Below are positions 43,349 through 51,802 of a stretch of DNA of 58,157 bases, piece after piece (the first letter of the stretch is position 1; each line of letters begins with the position of its first letter). A model generated the notes under the pieces. That model was not told where the DNA came from. It saw only the letters and a program-made list of their open reading frames with translations, and did no database searches. The translations under genes and the position numbers were made by a program. Source of the stretch: Spartobacteria bacterium (lineage in GTDB: Bacteria; Verrucomicrobiota; Verrucomicrobiia; Chthoniobacterales; Chthoniobacteraceae); contig JAJPII010000005.1 in NCBI GenBank assembly GCA_021324825.1, forward strand, positions 1-58,157, written 5' to 3'.

Positions 43349-44923
43349 GTGCAACGCCGTCATTTTTTGAAAGTCGCCGGAGGCGCGGCGGCGTGTTGCG
43401 CCGGGCATCGCGTCCTCTTACGGCCCGCGAATGCCGTTGCGGCCGAGGTCGCGAGCCGCTCGCTCCTCGAAACGCTTGCCGGCGCGGCGCTCGATGCCGC
43501 AAAGAAAGCGGGCGCGTCCTACGCCGACTTGCGCCTCTGCCAGGATGAGACGGAGTGGATCGCCGCCAAGGAGGAGCGCGTCGAAGGCGTCGGGTTTTCC
43601 AGGACGACGGGCTTCGGCGTCCGCGTCTTGCGGGAGGGGGCGTGGGGTTACGCCGCAAGCGACCGGCTGACGCCGGAGGAAGCCTTGCGGATGACGGGAA
43701 TCGCCATCGGCATCGCGAAGGCGAACCGTGCAATCCAGCAACGGGCAATCGAGTTGGAGACCGTGCCCGCCTTTCAGGACAAATGGGCCATGCCGATGAA
43801 GACGGACCCGTTCGCCGTCTCGGTCGAAGAGAAGACGGACGCGCTCCTTGCGATCAATCGCGCGGCAAAGGAGGCGGGCGGGAGCTTTTGTTCCTCGGAC
43901 TTCGGCTTTGTGCGGGAGACGAAGTTATTCGCGTCGAGCCGCGGAAGCCTGCTGGAGCAGGTTCGCGTCCGCTCGATGCCCGGGTTCAACGTCACGGCGG
44001 TGGACAAGAAGACAGGGAAGTTCGCTAGCCGCGCCAGCTTCGCCGCGCCGCGCGGCAGCGGTTACGAATACATCGCGGGGTACGACTTCACGACCGAAGC
44101 GCGCAAGGCCGCAGAGGAGGCGCAAAGGAAGCTCACCGCCAAACCCGTCCAGCCCGGGAGGAAAGACCTCGTCCTTCACCCGACGAATCTCTGGCTGACG
44201 ATCCACGAGTCCATCGGCCACGCCACGGAACTGGATCGCGCGCTCGGCTGGGAAGCCAACTTCGCGGGCACGTCGTTCGTCACGCCGGACAAGCTGGGCA
44301 AGCTGCAATACGCCAGCCCGCTCGTCACCGTCATGGCGGATCGCTCGCAAGCCGGCGGCCTCTCGACCGTCGGCTACGATGACGACGGCGTCCGCGCGAT
44401 CGGCGCGGAGTTTCCCATCATCCAGGACGGCGTCTTCAAGAACTACCAGATGGCCATCGGCCAGGCAGCGCTCATCGGCCTCAAACAGTCCAACGGCTGC
44501 GCCTACGCCGATTCCTACGGTTCCTTCCCCATCCAGCGCATGCCGAACGTTTCACTGCAACCCGCGCCCGAGGATATTCGCCTGGAGGAATTGATCGCCG
44601 GGGTCAAGGACGGCGTTTACATCATGGGCAACGGGAGTTGGAGCATCGACCAGCAGCGGCGCAACTTCCAGTTCGGCGGGCAGGTCTTTTACGAGATAAA
44701 GGGCGGCAAGCTCGGCGCCATGCTCCGCGACGTGGCCTACCAGGGGAACACGATTGATTTTTGGAACGCCTGCGACGGCCTTTGCGGCAGGAGCGAATAC
44801 CACCTCGGCGGCGCGTCCAACTGCGGCAAGGGCCAGCCCGCTCAAGGGGCGCCCGTATCCCACGGCGCGGTCCCCGCGCGGTTCCGAGGGATAAACGTGA
44901 TCAACACCGCCGCCGCCGCATGA
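43349..44923 (+). CDS. tldD: TldD-family metalloprotease with Tat-like signal
   Basis: A TldD-type zinc peptidase subunit. The metal motif HExxxH is visible as HESIGHATE (His286 from this start), and GVYIMGNGSWSIDQQRRNFQFGG is diagnostic of the C-terminus. Just after the GTG at 43349 the sequence reads QRRHFLKVAGGAAACCAG, a twin-arginine export signal, unusual because TldD is classically cytosolic. An ATG at 43244 in the same frame would add 35 residues that look like remains of another gene, so I prefer 43349. It is coupled by ATGA to tldE, its usual partner. Confidence 0.88.
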   Translation: MQRRHFLKVAGGAAACCAGHRVLLRPANAVAAEVASRSLLETLAGAALDAAKKAGASYADLRLCQDETEWIAAKEERVEGVGFSRTTGFGVRVLREGAWGYAASDRLTPEEALRMTGIAIGIAKANRAIQQRAIELETVPAFQDKWAMPMKTDPFAVSVEEKTDALLAINRAAKEAGGSFCSSDFGFVRETKLFASSRGSLLEQVRVRSMPGFNVTAVDKKTGKFASRASFAAPRGSGYEYIAGYDFTTEARKAAEEAQRKLTAKPVQPGRKDLVLHPTNLWLTIHESIGHATELDRALGWEANFAGTSFVTPDKLGKLQYASPLVTVMADRSQAGGLSTVGYDDDGVRAIGAEFPIIQDGVFKNYQMAIGQAALIGLKQSNGCAYADSYGSFPIQRMPNVSLQPAPEDIRLEELIAGVKDGVYIMGNGSWSIDQQRRNFQFGGQVFYEIKGGKLGAMLRDVAYQGNTIDFWNACDGLCGRSEYHLGGASNCGKGQPAQGAPVSHGAVPARFRGINVINTAAAA

Positions 44924-46224
44924 TTGAGGAAGTCGTTCGGAAAATCCTCGGTTTCTCCAAAGCCGATTCCGCCATCGTCCAATATAGCGGCGGCGAAACG
45001 CTGGGCGTCCGGTTTGCGGTCAACAGCGTCACCACAGCGGGCTTCCGCAAGGATGCGGGCATCTCCGTGGAATCGCATTTCGGCAAGCGCACCGGTTCAG
45101 CCGTTGTAAACCAAACGGATGACGCTTCGCTCGAAGCCGCCGTCCGCAAGAGCGAGGAGATCGCGAAACTCGCTCCCGAGAACCCGGAATTCATCGAGCC
45201 GCTCGGCCCGCAAAATTATCTCGCAAGCGCGTGTTACGCGGACGCCACCGCCGGCGCCGCCCCCGAAGACATGGCCGCGTTGTGCGAACCCGTCATCCGC
45301 GAAGCGGGAGGAAAGGGGCTGGCCGCCGCGGGCTACGCCGAGCGCGAAACGGGCTTCTGCGCGCTCGCCACCAGCAAGGGGCTCTATGGCTTCCAGGAAT
45401 CGACCGGCGTCGATTTCTCGGTCACCGTTCGCGGCGCCGGCTCCGGCTGGGCGGGACGCACCGCGAACGACATCCGCCGCCTGGACGCCGCCGCCGCAGG
45501 GGCCGTCGCCGTTCGTAAATGCCTGGCCTCCCGCGAACCCGCCGCCCTGGACCCGGGCGAATACACCGTCATCCTCGAACCCTCGGCGACATCCGATCTC
45601 CTCTGGCCGCTCATCGAGCAATTCCAGGCGCGCGAAGCCGACGAAGGCCGCAGCTTCCTCGCCAAAAAGGGCGGCGGCAACCGCCTAGGCGAAAAAGCGT
45701 TCGGCGAAAACGTCACCCTCTATTCCGATCCCGCGGATGCGGTCGCGCCCTGCCTGCCCTTCTCAGGCGAGGGCCTCCCGCTCGCGAAGCAAACCTGGAT
45801 CGAGAGCGGCGTTGTAAAAAGCCTTCTCTATTCCCGCTACTGGGCGCGCAAGCAGAACGCCGGGCCGGTCGCCGCGCCCGGGAACCTCATCCTGCGCGGC
45901 GGCTCCGCCACCCTCGACGAGATGATCGCGCAAATAAAACGGGGCGTCCTCGTGACGCGCTTCTGGTACATACGCATGGTCGATCCGCTCACCGTCCTGC
46001 TGACCGGTCTCACACGCGACGGCAACTTCCTCATCGAAAACGGCAGGATCACGAAGCCGGTCAACAACTTCCGGTTCAACGAAAGCCCGGCCGCCGTATT
46101 GAACAATATCCTGGCGATGGGGCCTTCCGAACGCGCGCGCGGCGGCGAAGGCTCCTCCGCCATCGTCGCGCCGCCCATCCTGGTGAAAAACTTCCATTTC
46201 TCCTCCGTCTCGAAGGCCTCATAG
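44920..46224 (+). CDS. pmbA: TldE/PmbA-family protein, partner of TldD
   Basis: A 434-residue TldE/PmbA homologue. TldD and TldE form a heterodimeric protease that processes peptides such as microcin precursors and CcdA, with metal on the TldD side only. As expected, no HExxxH is found here. Family sequence includes GVRFAVNSVTTAGFRKDAG, EPSATSDLLWPL, FGENVTLYSDP and LTGLTRDGNFLIENGRITKPV followed by NNFRFNESP. No signal peptide is visible, which contrasts with the Tat-like signal of its partner. The ATG overlaps the tldD stop. Confidence 0.92.
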   Translation: MIEEVVRKILGFSKADSAIVQYSGGETLGVRFAVNSVTTAGFRKDAGISVESHFGKRTGSAVVNQTDDASLEAAVRKSEEIAKLAPENPEFIEPLGPQNYLASACYADATAGAAPEDMAALCEPVIREAGGKGLAAAGYAERETGFCALATSKGLYGFQESTGVDFSVTVRGAGSGWAGRTANDIRRLDAAAAGAVAVRKCLASREPAALDPGEYTVILEPSATSDLLWPLIEQFQAREADEGRSFLAKKGGGNRLGEKAFGENVTLYSDPADAVAPCLPFSGEGLPLAKQTWIESGVVKSLLYSRYWARKQNAGPVAAPGNLILRGGSATLDEMIAQIKRGVLVTRFWYIRMVDPLTVLLTGLTRDGNFLIENGRITKPVNNFRFNESPAAVLNNILAMGPSERARGGEGSSAIVAPPILVKNFHFSSVSKAS

Positions 46225-46229
46225 CATAG

Positions 46230-46299
46230 AGCGTGTCGTGCATTTTGCGCTCCGCGCTCCCTTGGCCGTGTTGTCGTTGTCGTGTGCCTGACACGCTCC
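46230..46299. repeat. Dispersed intergenic repeat, copy C (most diverged)
   Basis: It begins six bases after the tldE stop. The ends GAGCGTGTC and GACACGCTC are perfectly complementary. The left half GTGTCGTGCATTTTGCGC matches GTGTCATGCACTTTGCCC of copy A. Between tldE and the transglutaminase-like gene the 134 non-coding bases hold this element and a possible promoter (TTGTCA at 46319, TATCGC at 46342). Confidence 0.55.
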
Positions 46300-46358
46300 A
46301 AGTTCCCAAGAATGGCGCTTGTCAGATTCTAGTAATTCTGATATCGCTCCATTCCGCA

Positions 46359-47135
46359 ATGGCGCGGCTCCCACTCGTTTTCTGTTTATGCGTATGCGGT
46401 CTCCGGGTTTTCGCGGCCGGGAGTGATCTTCCCGCGCCCTTTCACGCGGGCGGCGGCAGGCAGGCCGCCCTTGTGCAAAACGAGAAGCAAGGCGAGAAGA
46501 GTCCGCTCCCCATTTCCGAATTTCGCCACGTCATCTCCTTGCGCCACGACGAGAGTTTCCCCGTCCGGATGCAGGCGATGATCACGCGCCTCACCCTGCC
46601 GGACTCCGGGTTCCGGCTGAACGTGCGGGACAACTGCGTGGGCGTTCCAACCGCCTCCACCCCGTACGACAACTACATGCAACCGGTGCACAGGGTCTTT
46701 GACAGCCTGGCCGGGGGCGCCGCCTCCGTTGACCGCGTGGGCGCCCTCATGAAAGAGGGCCGCAAGTTCGCCTACGTCTTCAATGAACCGTACATGGCGG
46801 CCTCGCCGGAACGCACCGCCAGGGTTCACCGCGGGGATTGCAAATCGAAATCGCTCTGGCTTTGCCAGGAGATCGGCGATTCCTCGCTCCGGTTTGTCGT
46901 CGGCAGGCTGCACAAGCGTTCACGGGTGCAGCACGCGTGGCTCTACTGGCGCCATTCGGGCCGGTGGTGGATTCTCGATTGCACAACCCGCACCCGGCCC
47001 GTTGCCGCGGACAGCGTGGGCATGGACGAGTATATCCCGTATTATTCCTACGACAGGGAAGGCGCTTACCGCCACAGGGCCACGGAGATCATCATGGCCG
47101 GCGGCCCCATTCCCGCGGCACCCTCCAGGTTTTAG
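46359..47135 (+). CDS. Exported transglutaminase-like cysteine protease homologue
   Basis: A 258-residue protein with a signal peptide (LPLVFCLCVCGLRVFA). The C-terminal half has the layout of a transglutaminase-like fold: Cys in HRGDCKSKSLWL, His in QHAWLYW and Asp in WILDCTTRTRP, a plausible Cys-His-Asp triad. Substrates are unknown; relatives act on cell-wall or surface proteins. The ATG at 46359 was chosen because it opens directly into the signal peptide; the frame is open further upstream through the repeat, but without a sensible start. It is followed by leuC after 44 bases. Confidence 0.75.
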   Translation: MARLPLVFCLCVCGLRVFAAGSDLPAPFHAGGGRQAALVQNEKQGEKSPLPISEFRHVISLRHDESFPVRMQAMITRLTLPDSGFRLNVRDNCVGVPTASTPYDNYMQPVHRVFDSLAGGAASVDRVGALMKEGRKFAYVFNEPYMAASPERTARVHRGDCKSKSLWLCQEIGDSSLRFVVGRLHKRSRVQHAWLYWRHSGRWWILDCTTRTRPVAADSVGMDEYIPYYSYDREGAYRHRATEIIMAGGPIPAAPSRF

Positions 47136-47136
47136 A

Positions 47137-47166
47137 TACAATTTGCATTTCCGGCTCCGCAGCCGG
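47137..47166 (+). promoter_or_regulatory. Putative -10 element and leader hairpin before leuC
   Basis: TACAAT (47137-47142) could be a -10 box but no -35 is seen at 16-18 bases. It is followed by the hairpin CCGGCT, loop CCGC, AGCCGG (47151-47166), 13 bases before the leuC ATG. The stem would lie in the leader just upstream of the ribosome-binding region. No T-tract follows, so termination there is unlikely. Confidence 0.35.
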
Positions 47167-47179
47167 AGAATTGGCCTCT

Positions 47180-48550
47180 ATGACCTTGACCGAAAAACTG
47201 CTCGCGCGCGCCAGCGGCAAGAGCGCGGTTCGCCCGGGAGACAACGTCTGGGTGAATGTCGACGTGCTGCTCACGCATGATGTCTGCGGGCCGGGGACGA
47301 TCGGGGTTTTCAAGCGCGAATTCGGCCAGAACGCAAAGGTCTGGGACAGGGATAAGATCGTCATCATCCCCGACCACTACATCTTTACCGCCGACAGTCT
47401 TTCCAACCGCAACGTCGACATCCTGCGCGACTTTGTCCGCGAGCAGGGGCTGCCCTATTTCTACGACGTCATCGACGAGCCGGAAGGCCATTGGAAATTT
47501 GACGCCTCGCGGGGCCAGTTGAAGCGCCAGTACGGCTCGGGGTTCGCCGGCGTCTGCCACACCGCCCTCCCGCGCAAAGGCCACACCCGTCCCGGCGAAA
47601 TCCTCTTCGGCACCGATTCGCATACCTGCATGGCCGGCGCCTTCGGGCTGTTCGCCACGGGCATCGGCAATACGGACGCGGGTTTCATCCTCGGAACGGG
47701 GAAGCTCCTCATCAAAGTCCCCGAGACGATGCGCTTCTACCTGGAGGGCGAGATGCAGCCCGGCGTCATGGCGAAGGATGTCATCCTCCATGTGATCGGC
47801 GACATCGGCTTCGACGGCGCCACGTATCGCGCGATGCAATGGGAAGGCCCCGGCGCGCGGGGCATGGACATGGATGACAGGATGACGATCGCGAACATGG
47901 CAATCGAGGCGGGCGGCAAGAACGGCATCTTCCCCGCCGACCAAAAGACGTTCGACTACGTCGACGAACGGATCGCGGCCAACGGCACAAAATCCCAATA
48001 CGAACCGGTCGATCTCGACCGCGAACAGAGCTTCGTTTTCGACAGGACGTACGATGTCTCGAAACTGGAACCGACCGTCGCGATGCATCCGGACCCGGGA
48101 AATCGCGCGCTGGCAAAGGACCTGGGGAACATCTCCCTGGATCGCGCCTACATCGGCTCCTGCACGGGCGGCAAGACCACCGATTTCCTCGCGTTCGCCG
48201 AGATCGTCCGGGGCAAATCGGTCAAAATCGACACGTTTGGCGTGCCGGCGACTCCCGACGTCGTGGCGGAGCTGAAGAACACCCGCTGGGACGAGCATTC
48301 CGTGTGGGATATCCTGACCGACGCCGGCGTCACCATGACGGAAAACGCCTCCTGCGCCGCCTGCCTCGGCGGCCCCGTGGATACCTTTGGGCGGCTCAAC
48401 ACCCCCATGAACTGCATCAGCGCGACGAACCGCAACTTCCCCGGCCGGATGGGAAGCAAGGAATCGCACGTCTATCTCGCCAGCCCCTACACGGTCGCCG
48501 CATCGGCGTTGGCGGGCAGGATAACCGATCCGCGCGAATACCTGGGGTGA
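47180..48550 (+). CDS. leuC: 3-isopropylmalate dehydratase large subunit
   Basis: The iron-sulfur subunit of isopropylmalate isomerase in leucine synthesis. The 456 residues show aconitase-type motifs: DNVWVNVDVLLTHDVCGP, IPDHYIFTAD, FGTDSHTCMAGAFG, YIGSCTGG (first cluster Cys) and ENASCAACLGG (the CxxC pair). Its small subunit LeuD is encoded 419 bases downstream, with a lipoprotein gene in between. The start ATG lies 13 bases after a small hairpin. The composition is typical for the window. Confidence 0.95.
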   Translation: MTLTEKLLARASGKSAVRPGDNVWVNVDVLLTHDVCGPGTIGVFKREFGQNAKVWDRDKIVIIPDHYIFTADSLSNRNVDILRDFVREQGLPYFYDVIDEPEGHWKFDASRGQLKRQYGSGFAGVCHTALPRKGHTRPGEILFGTDSHTCMAGAFGLFATGIGNTDAGFILGTGKLLIKVPETMRFYLEGEMQPGVMAKDVILHVIGDIGFDGATYRAMQWEGPGARGMDMDDRMTIANMAIEAGGKNGIFPADQKTFDYVDERIAANGTKSQYEPVDLDREQSFVFDRTYDVSKLEPTVAMHPDPGNRALAKDLGNISLDRAYIGSCTGGKTTDFLAFAEIVRGKSVKIDTFGVPATPDVVAELKNTRWDEHSVWDILTDAGVTMTENASCAACLGGPVDTFGRLNTPMNCISATNRNFPGRMGSKESHVYLASPYTVAASALAGRITDPREYLG

Positions 48551-48963
48551 ACGCGAGGGGCGCGACCATCCTGGTCCTCATGAGTTCGCTCGCTTCCGGT
48601 TGCATCACGTCGAAACCCGCCGCGGGCGCGGGGTCGAAGACGGATCGCTATGTCGTCATCGCCGCGCGGACGCCGTTCTATAAATATGGTCCCGCGCAAG
48701 GGCTCGGCCCGGATTTCGTCTTGACGGCGGGCCAGCCTTTAAAGCTCCTCCAGCGCGATTTCGGCTACAGCCGCGTCGAGACCGACAACGGAAGAACCGG
48801 CTACGTCTCCACCGAAGACATCGCCCCCGCGCCGGCGGCTCCTCCCGCCCCGTCCGCGCCGAAGCCCAGGCTCTCGAAGTCCCGCCAGCCGCTGCCGCCG
48901 GACTTTTCCCAACCCAATGACGTCGAGCTTCCCTCGGGCCCGACTCCCGTGTTTCGTTACTAA
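48547..48963 (+). CDS. Predicted lipoprotein, SH3-like domain
   Basis: A 138-residue protein. The N-terminus NARGATILVLMSSLASGC ends in a lipobox (LASGC), so it should be lipid-modified by Lgt at the cysteine (residue 19). The middle resembles a bacterial SH3-like module (FYKYGPAQGLGP; KLLQRDFGYSRVETDNGRTG), ending in GYVSTEDI. The last 40 residues are Pro-rich. The start is GTG overlapping the leuC stop. It is curiously inserted between leuC and leuD; a link to leucine synthesis is unlikely. Confidence 0.78.
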   Translation: MNARGATILVLMSSLASGCITSKPAAGAGSKTDRYVVIAARTPFYKYGPAQGLGPDFVLTAGQPLKLLQRDFGYSRVETDNGRTGYVSTEDIAPAPAAPPAPSAPKPRLSKSRQPLPPDFSQPNDVELPSGPTPVFRY

Positions 48964-48969
48964 ATCCCT

Positions 48970-49518
48970 ATGGCCAAAACATTCACCGGCAAAGTCTTCG
49001 TCGTCGAGGACAACATCGACACCGACCAGATCATCCCCGCGCAATACCTTACCCTCGTCCCGACGATTCCCGAGGAATACGAGAAGCTCGGCTCCTACGC
49101 CCTCATCGGCCTGCCAGACGACAAATACCCCGTCGACTTCGTCGCGCCCGACAGCACGAAGACGCCTTACGGCATCGTCATCGCGGGGCGCAACTTTGGC
49201 TGCGGCAGCTCGCGGGAACACGCGCCCATCGCGATGGGCGCGGCGGGCGTCCAGGCGGTCATCGCGCAATCGTATGCCCGCATCTTCTTCCGAAACAGCG
49301 TCGCGACGGGCGAACTTTATCCGTATGAATCCGTGGAACGGCTGCCGGACGTCTTGAAAACGGGGGATGAAGCCACCCTCGACTTTGACCACGACACCCT
49401 CACCGCGCAGGGGAAGACCTATCAGCTCAAGCCCCTGGGAGAAGTGCGCCCCGTCATCGAAGCGGGCGGTCTCTTCAACTACGCGCGCGAAACCGGCATG
49501 ATCGCCGCGAAAGCTTAG
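48970..49518 (+). CDS. leuD: 3-isopropylmalate dehydratase small subunit
   Basis: A 182-residue swivelling-domain partner of LeuC. The family pattern is clear: [14 protein letters not shown] at the start, [15 protein letters not shown] (substrate loop) and [18 protein letters not shown]. Six bases separate it from the lipoprotein gene. With leuB at 33336 and leuC here, three leucine genes are in the window. A repeat copy starts right after its stop. Confidence 0.96.
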   Translation: MAKTFTGKVFVVEDNIDTDQIIPAQYLTLVPTIPEEYEKLGSYALIGLPDDKYPVDFVAPDSTKTPYGIVIAGRNFGCGSSREHAPIAMGAAGVQAVIAQSYARIFFRNSVATGELYPYESVERLPDVLKTGDEATLDFDHDTLTAQGKTYQLKPLGEVRPVIEAGGLFNYARETGMIAAKA

Positions 49519-49582
49519 CGTCTCATGCACTTTTGCCCGCACTCTCGGTTGTAGAGGCGGCTGTGCCGGCCGCCTGGAGCGA
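49519..49582. repeat. Dispersed intergenic repeat, copy D
   Basis: It begins at the first base after the leuD stop: TCTCATGCACTTTTGCCCG (49521-49539), then GGTTGTAGAGGCGGCTGTGC with GGCCGCCT. It is the best-preserved copy together with B. GGCGGC and GCCGCC pair as a short hairpin. A second GGCGGCTGG with a GCTAAGC tail occurs at 49601-49617. It lies between the convergent ends of leuD and the AAA ATPase gene. Confidence 0.8.
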
Positions 49583-49611
49583 GGGCGGGAAAGATCGGCA
49601 GGCGGCTGGCG

Positions 49612-50814
49612 CTAAGCCCGCTTCTCGCAAAGCCGCAGGAAGTCGCGCGCGCCAAGCCGTTGTTCCCCATTGAACAGAGAGTCCAGCCAGCCCGAGTTGC
49701 AAAAGCGGGCGATCTCCTCTTCGCCCATCCCGGCGTTCGTCAGTCGACGCCGGGCGAGTTCCAAGGCTTGCGGCTGGCGGATTTCCTTTAACGTGATCGG
49801 GTCGCTGAAACGGTCGCGAAACGCCGGCTGGAAATTCTTCTCCATCACCGTGCGCCAAGGCTCGATATTCGCCGCGACCACCACCATCTCGTTCAACCCG
49901 AACGTCACCAGTTCGTCCACGACCATGCCGAACTCCGCCACCAGTTCCGGGTTTCCCATCAGCAGTTCCAGTTGGTCGAAACAGAGCACGAACGGCTTGG
50001 ACAAACCGGCCAGCACGAAGAAATCCTGGAGCCGTCCAAAGGCCGCCGTGTTCCGCGCCGCCTCCGTTCTGTTCGGCGGCAGGTCTTCCTTCGGCCATCC
50101 GCGTTCACCCTTCAGCCATTCCAGGCAGGCTTCGCGCTTTTCCTTGCCGCCGTCGCCAAAGCAGTACGCGTGCAACACGGAGAGCCAGGTCGATGCCGGG
50201 GTGTTCAGCGCGATGTCCGCCGTGCTCAACTCCTCCGCGAAGAGCGAGAGCAGAAAATCGCCCTGTTCGCGCATCCATTCCCCCAGCACGGTTTCGTCCT
50301 CCTCCCGGCCAAACGCGGAAGAGGGATCCTCGCGAAGCTTGCGGACGAGGCTGGGATCGTAGTCGCCGCCCACGACGTCTTTCTCCATCAACTCCGCCAG
50401 GAGATGCCCGAACGCCCCCTCCACAAACGTGTCCAGTTGCGTGGGCCGCATCGATCTTCTTACGCTGATGGACGGGTCATCCGGCCGATCCATCTCCTGC
50501 ACGAGTTTTTCGAGGATCGAGCGCCAGGCCGAACCCGGTTCCTGGAACGGGCGCAGATAGATGAGTGACGCGTGCCCGCGCAACGCCTGGAAAAGCCGCC
50601 CGATCAGGTGGGACTTCCCGTAACCCGGCTCCGGCGAAAGGATCAACTGCGCCTTCACATTCATCCGGTACCGGCGCGGATGCGGCTCCGCTTCAAGCCG
50701 TGCGAAGCGCCGCAGCAGTATAGCCAGTGCGCGCTCGTTCAGTTCGGGGACCGCGCGTTCGGCTTCACGGGGGTCGAACACCACGTTGTTCTCGAAGGGG
50801 TTCGGCCTTTCCAT
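49612..50814 (-). CDS. AAA/ORC-like P-loop ATPase of unknown role
   Basis: A 400-residue protein. The P-loop is SPEPGYGKSHL (residues about 59-69) and the Walker B strand is FVLCFDQLELL. A likely sensor region is VVVAANIEPWRT, and the C-terminus has a helical bundle (NAGMGEEEIARFCNSG). The layout resembles ORC/Cdc6-like or STAND-type ATPases used in transposition, phage defence or signalling. No partner is adjacent: leuD converges on it and msrA diverges. Composition matches the flanks. I cannot name a function. Confidence 0.8.
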   Translation of the reverse strand: MERPNPFENNVVFDPREAERAVPELNERALAILLRRFARLEAEPHPRRYRMNVKAQLILSPEPGYGKSHLIGRLFQALRGHASLIYLRPFQEPGSAWRSILEKLVQEMDRPDDPSISVRRSMRPTQLDTFVEGAFGHLLAELMEKDVVGGDYDPSLVRKLREDPSSAFGREEDETVLGEWMREQGDFLLSLFAEELSTADIALNTPASTWLSVLHAYCFGDGGKEKREACLEWLKGERGWPKEDLPPNRTEAARNTAAFGRLQDFFVLAGLSKPFVLCFDQLELLMGNPELVAEFGMVVDELVTFGLNEMVVVAANIEPWRTVMEKNFQPAFRDRFSDPITLKEIRQPQALELARRRLTNAGMGEEEIARFCNSGWLDSLFNGEQRLGARDFLRLCEKRA

Positions 50815-50927
50815 GGTTGCGCGGGCAGCCTAGCGAAAACCCAGATAAAGATTCAATGAAGATTGCCGCTTTCTCGCTGCGGAGACGATTTAGTTCGAAC
50901 GAAACAACGGCGGGCCGTCTCTTACAA

Positions 50928-51524
50928 ATGATGATGAAAACATACGCCCTTCTGTTGATGACCCTCCTAGCCGCATTGCCTGGCCGCGCGGCGCCCAGAA
51001 ATCTGGAGACCGCGATCTTCGCCGCCGGCTGTTTCTGGTGCGCGCAAGACCCTTTTGACAAAGTGCCCGGCGTCGTTTCAACCGTCGTGGGTTACGCCGG
51101 CGGCAAGGAAAAGGACCCGACGTACGAAATGGTCTCCACGGGGACGACCGGCTACCGGGAGTCGATCAAAGTCCTCTTCGATCCCGCGAAGGTCTCCTAC
51201 GACCAATTGCTCGAAGTCTTCTGGCATCACATCAATCCCACGCAGGGCGACGGCCAGTTTTCCGACCACGATCACCAATACACCACCGCCATTTTCTACT
51301 TCAGCGACCGGCAGAAGAAAGAAGCCGAAGCCTCCAGGGATCGGCTCGCCAGGTCCGGTAAATTCAGCAAGCCCATCGTGACGTCGATCATTCCTGCCAC
51401 CACCTTCTCGCCCGCGGAGGAGTATCACCAAAAGTATTACCTCAAAAACCCCGAGAACTACGAATCCTACCATGTCGGATCGGGGAGAACGGACTACCTG
51501 AAGCGGGTCTGGGGATCGGAATGA
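50928..51524 (+). CDS. msrA: Exported peptide methionine sulfoxide reductase A
   Basis: It reduces methionine-S-sulfoxide in damaged proteins. The catalytic motif GCFWC has Cys35, preceded by ETAIFAAG. Further family sequence includes VVGYAGG, YESIK-type YRESIKVLFDP, and FWHHINPTQGDGQFSDHDHQYTT (split here as FWHHINPTQ and FSDHDHQY). The N-terminus TYALLLMTLLAALPGRA is a signal peptide, so it should act in the periplasm. Three consecutive in-frame ATG codons (50928, 50931, 50934) could start it, and an ATG at 50856 would add a basic extension. It overlaps an antitoxin-like gene by four bases. Confidence 0.92.
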   Translation: MMMKTYALLLMTLLAALPGRAAPRNLETAIFAAGCFWCAQDPFDKVPGVVSTVVGYAGGKEKDPTYEMVSTGTTGYRESIKVLFDPAKVSYDQLLEVFWHHINPTQGDGQFSDHDHQYTTAIFYFSDRQKKEAEASRDRLARSGKFSKPIVTSIIPATTFSPAEEYHQKYYLKNPENYESYHVGSGRTDYLKRVWGSE

Positions 51525-51736
51525 AAACAGCGACGACAAGCGAACTGCGGCGCAAGTTTGCCCGCATCCTGGGCTGGGTGGAAAAGGGCCAGGAAGTCGA
51601 AATCACCAAGCGCGGGCGCGTTATCGCGCGGTTTGTCCCGGTCACAAGCGTCCCCGGGTCGGAAGCGTCCGAACCGCCGCCGGGATTCAAGATGCCACGC
51701 TTCGCCAGCAGCATAAAAAAGCTGCTGGAGGAATGA
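51521..51736 (+). CDS. Phd/YefM-type antitoxin-like protein, no toxin partner
   Basis: A 71-residue protein starting MKTATTSELRRKFARILGWV, followed by KGQEVEITKRGRVIARFVP, the DNA-binding pattern of Phd/YefM antitoxins. The C-terminal tail (PPGFKMPRFASSIKKLLEE) would bind a toxin, but no toxin open frame follows in the 66 bases before the next gene. Its ATG overlaps the msrA stop, so it is expressed with a methionine repair enzyme. It may be an orphan antitoxin or a small regulator. Confidence 0.8.
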   Translation: MKTATTSELRRKFARILGWVEKGQEVEITKRGRVIARFVPVTSVPGSEASEPPPGFKMPRFASSIKKLLEE

Positions 51737-51802
51737 ATCCTGCGGAAGAGCAGGGTATGGCTTGCGAACACGGCATCGAAATGGCACTTTGGGGCGTTTT
51801 AA

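Noticed and set aside
51521..51802. A complete toxin-antitoxin pair after msrA
   Set aside because: Only the antitoxin-like gene is present; the 66 bases before the next gene cannot encode a toxin.
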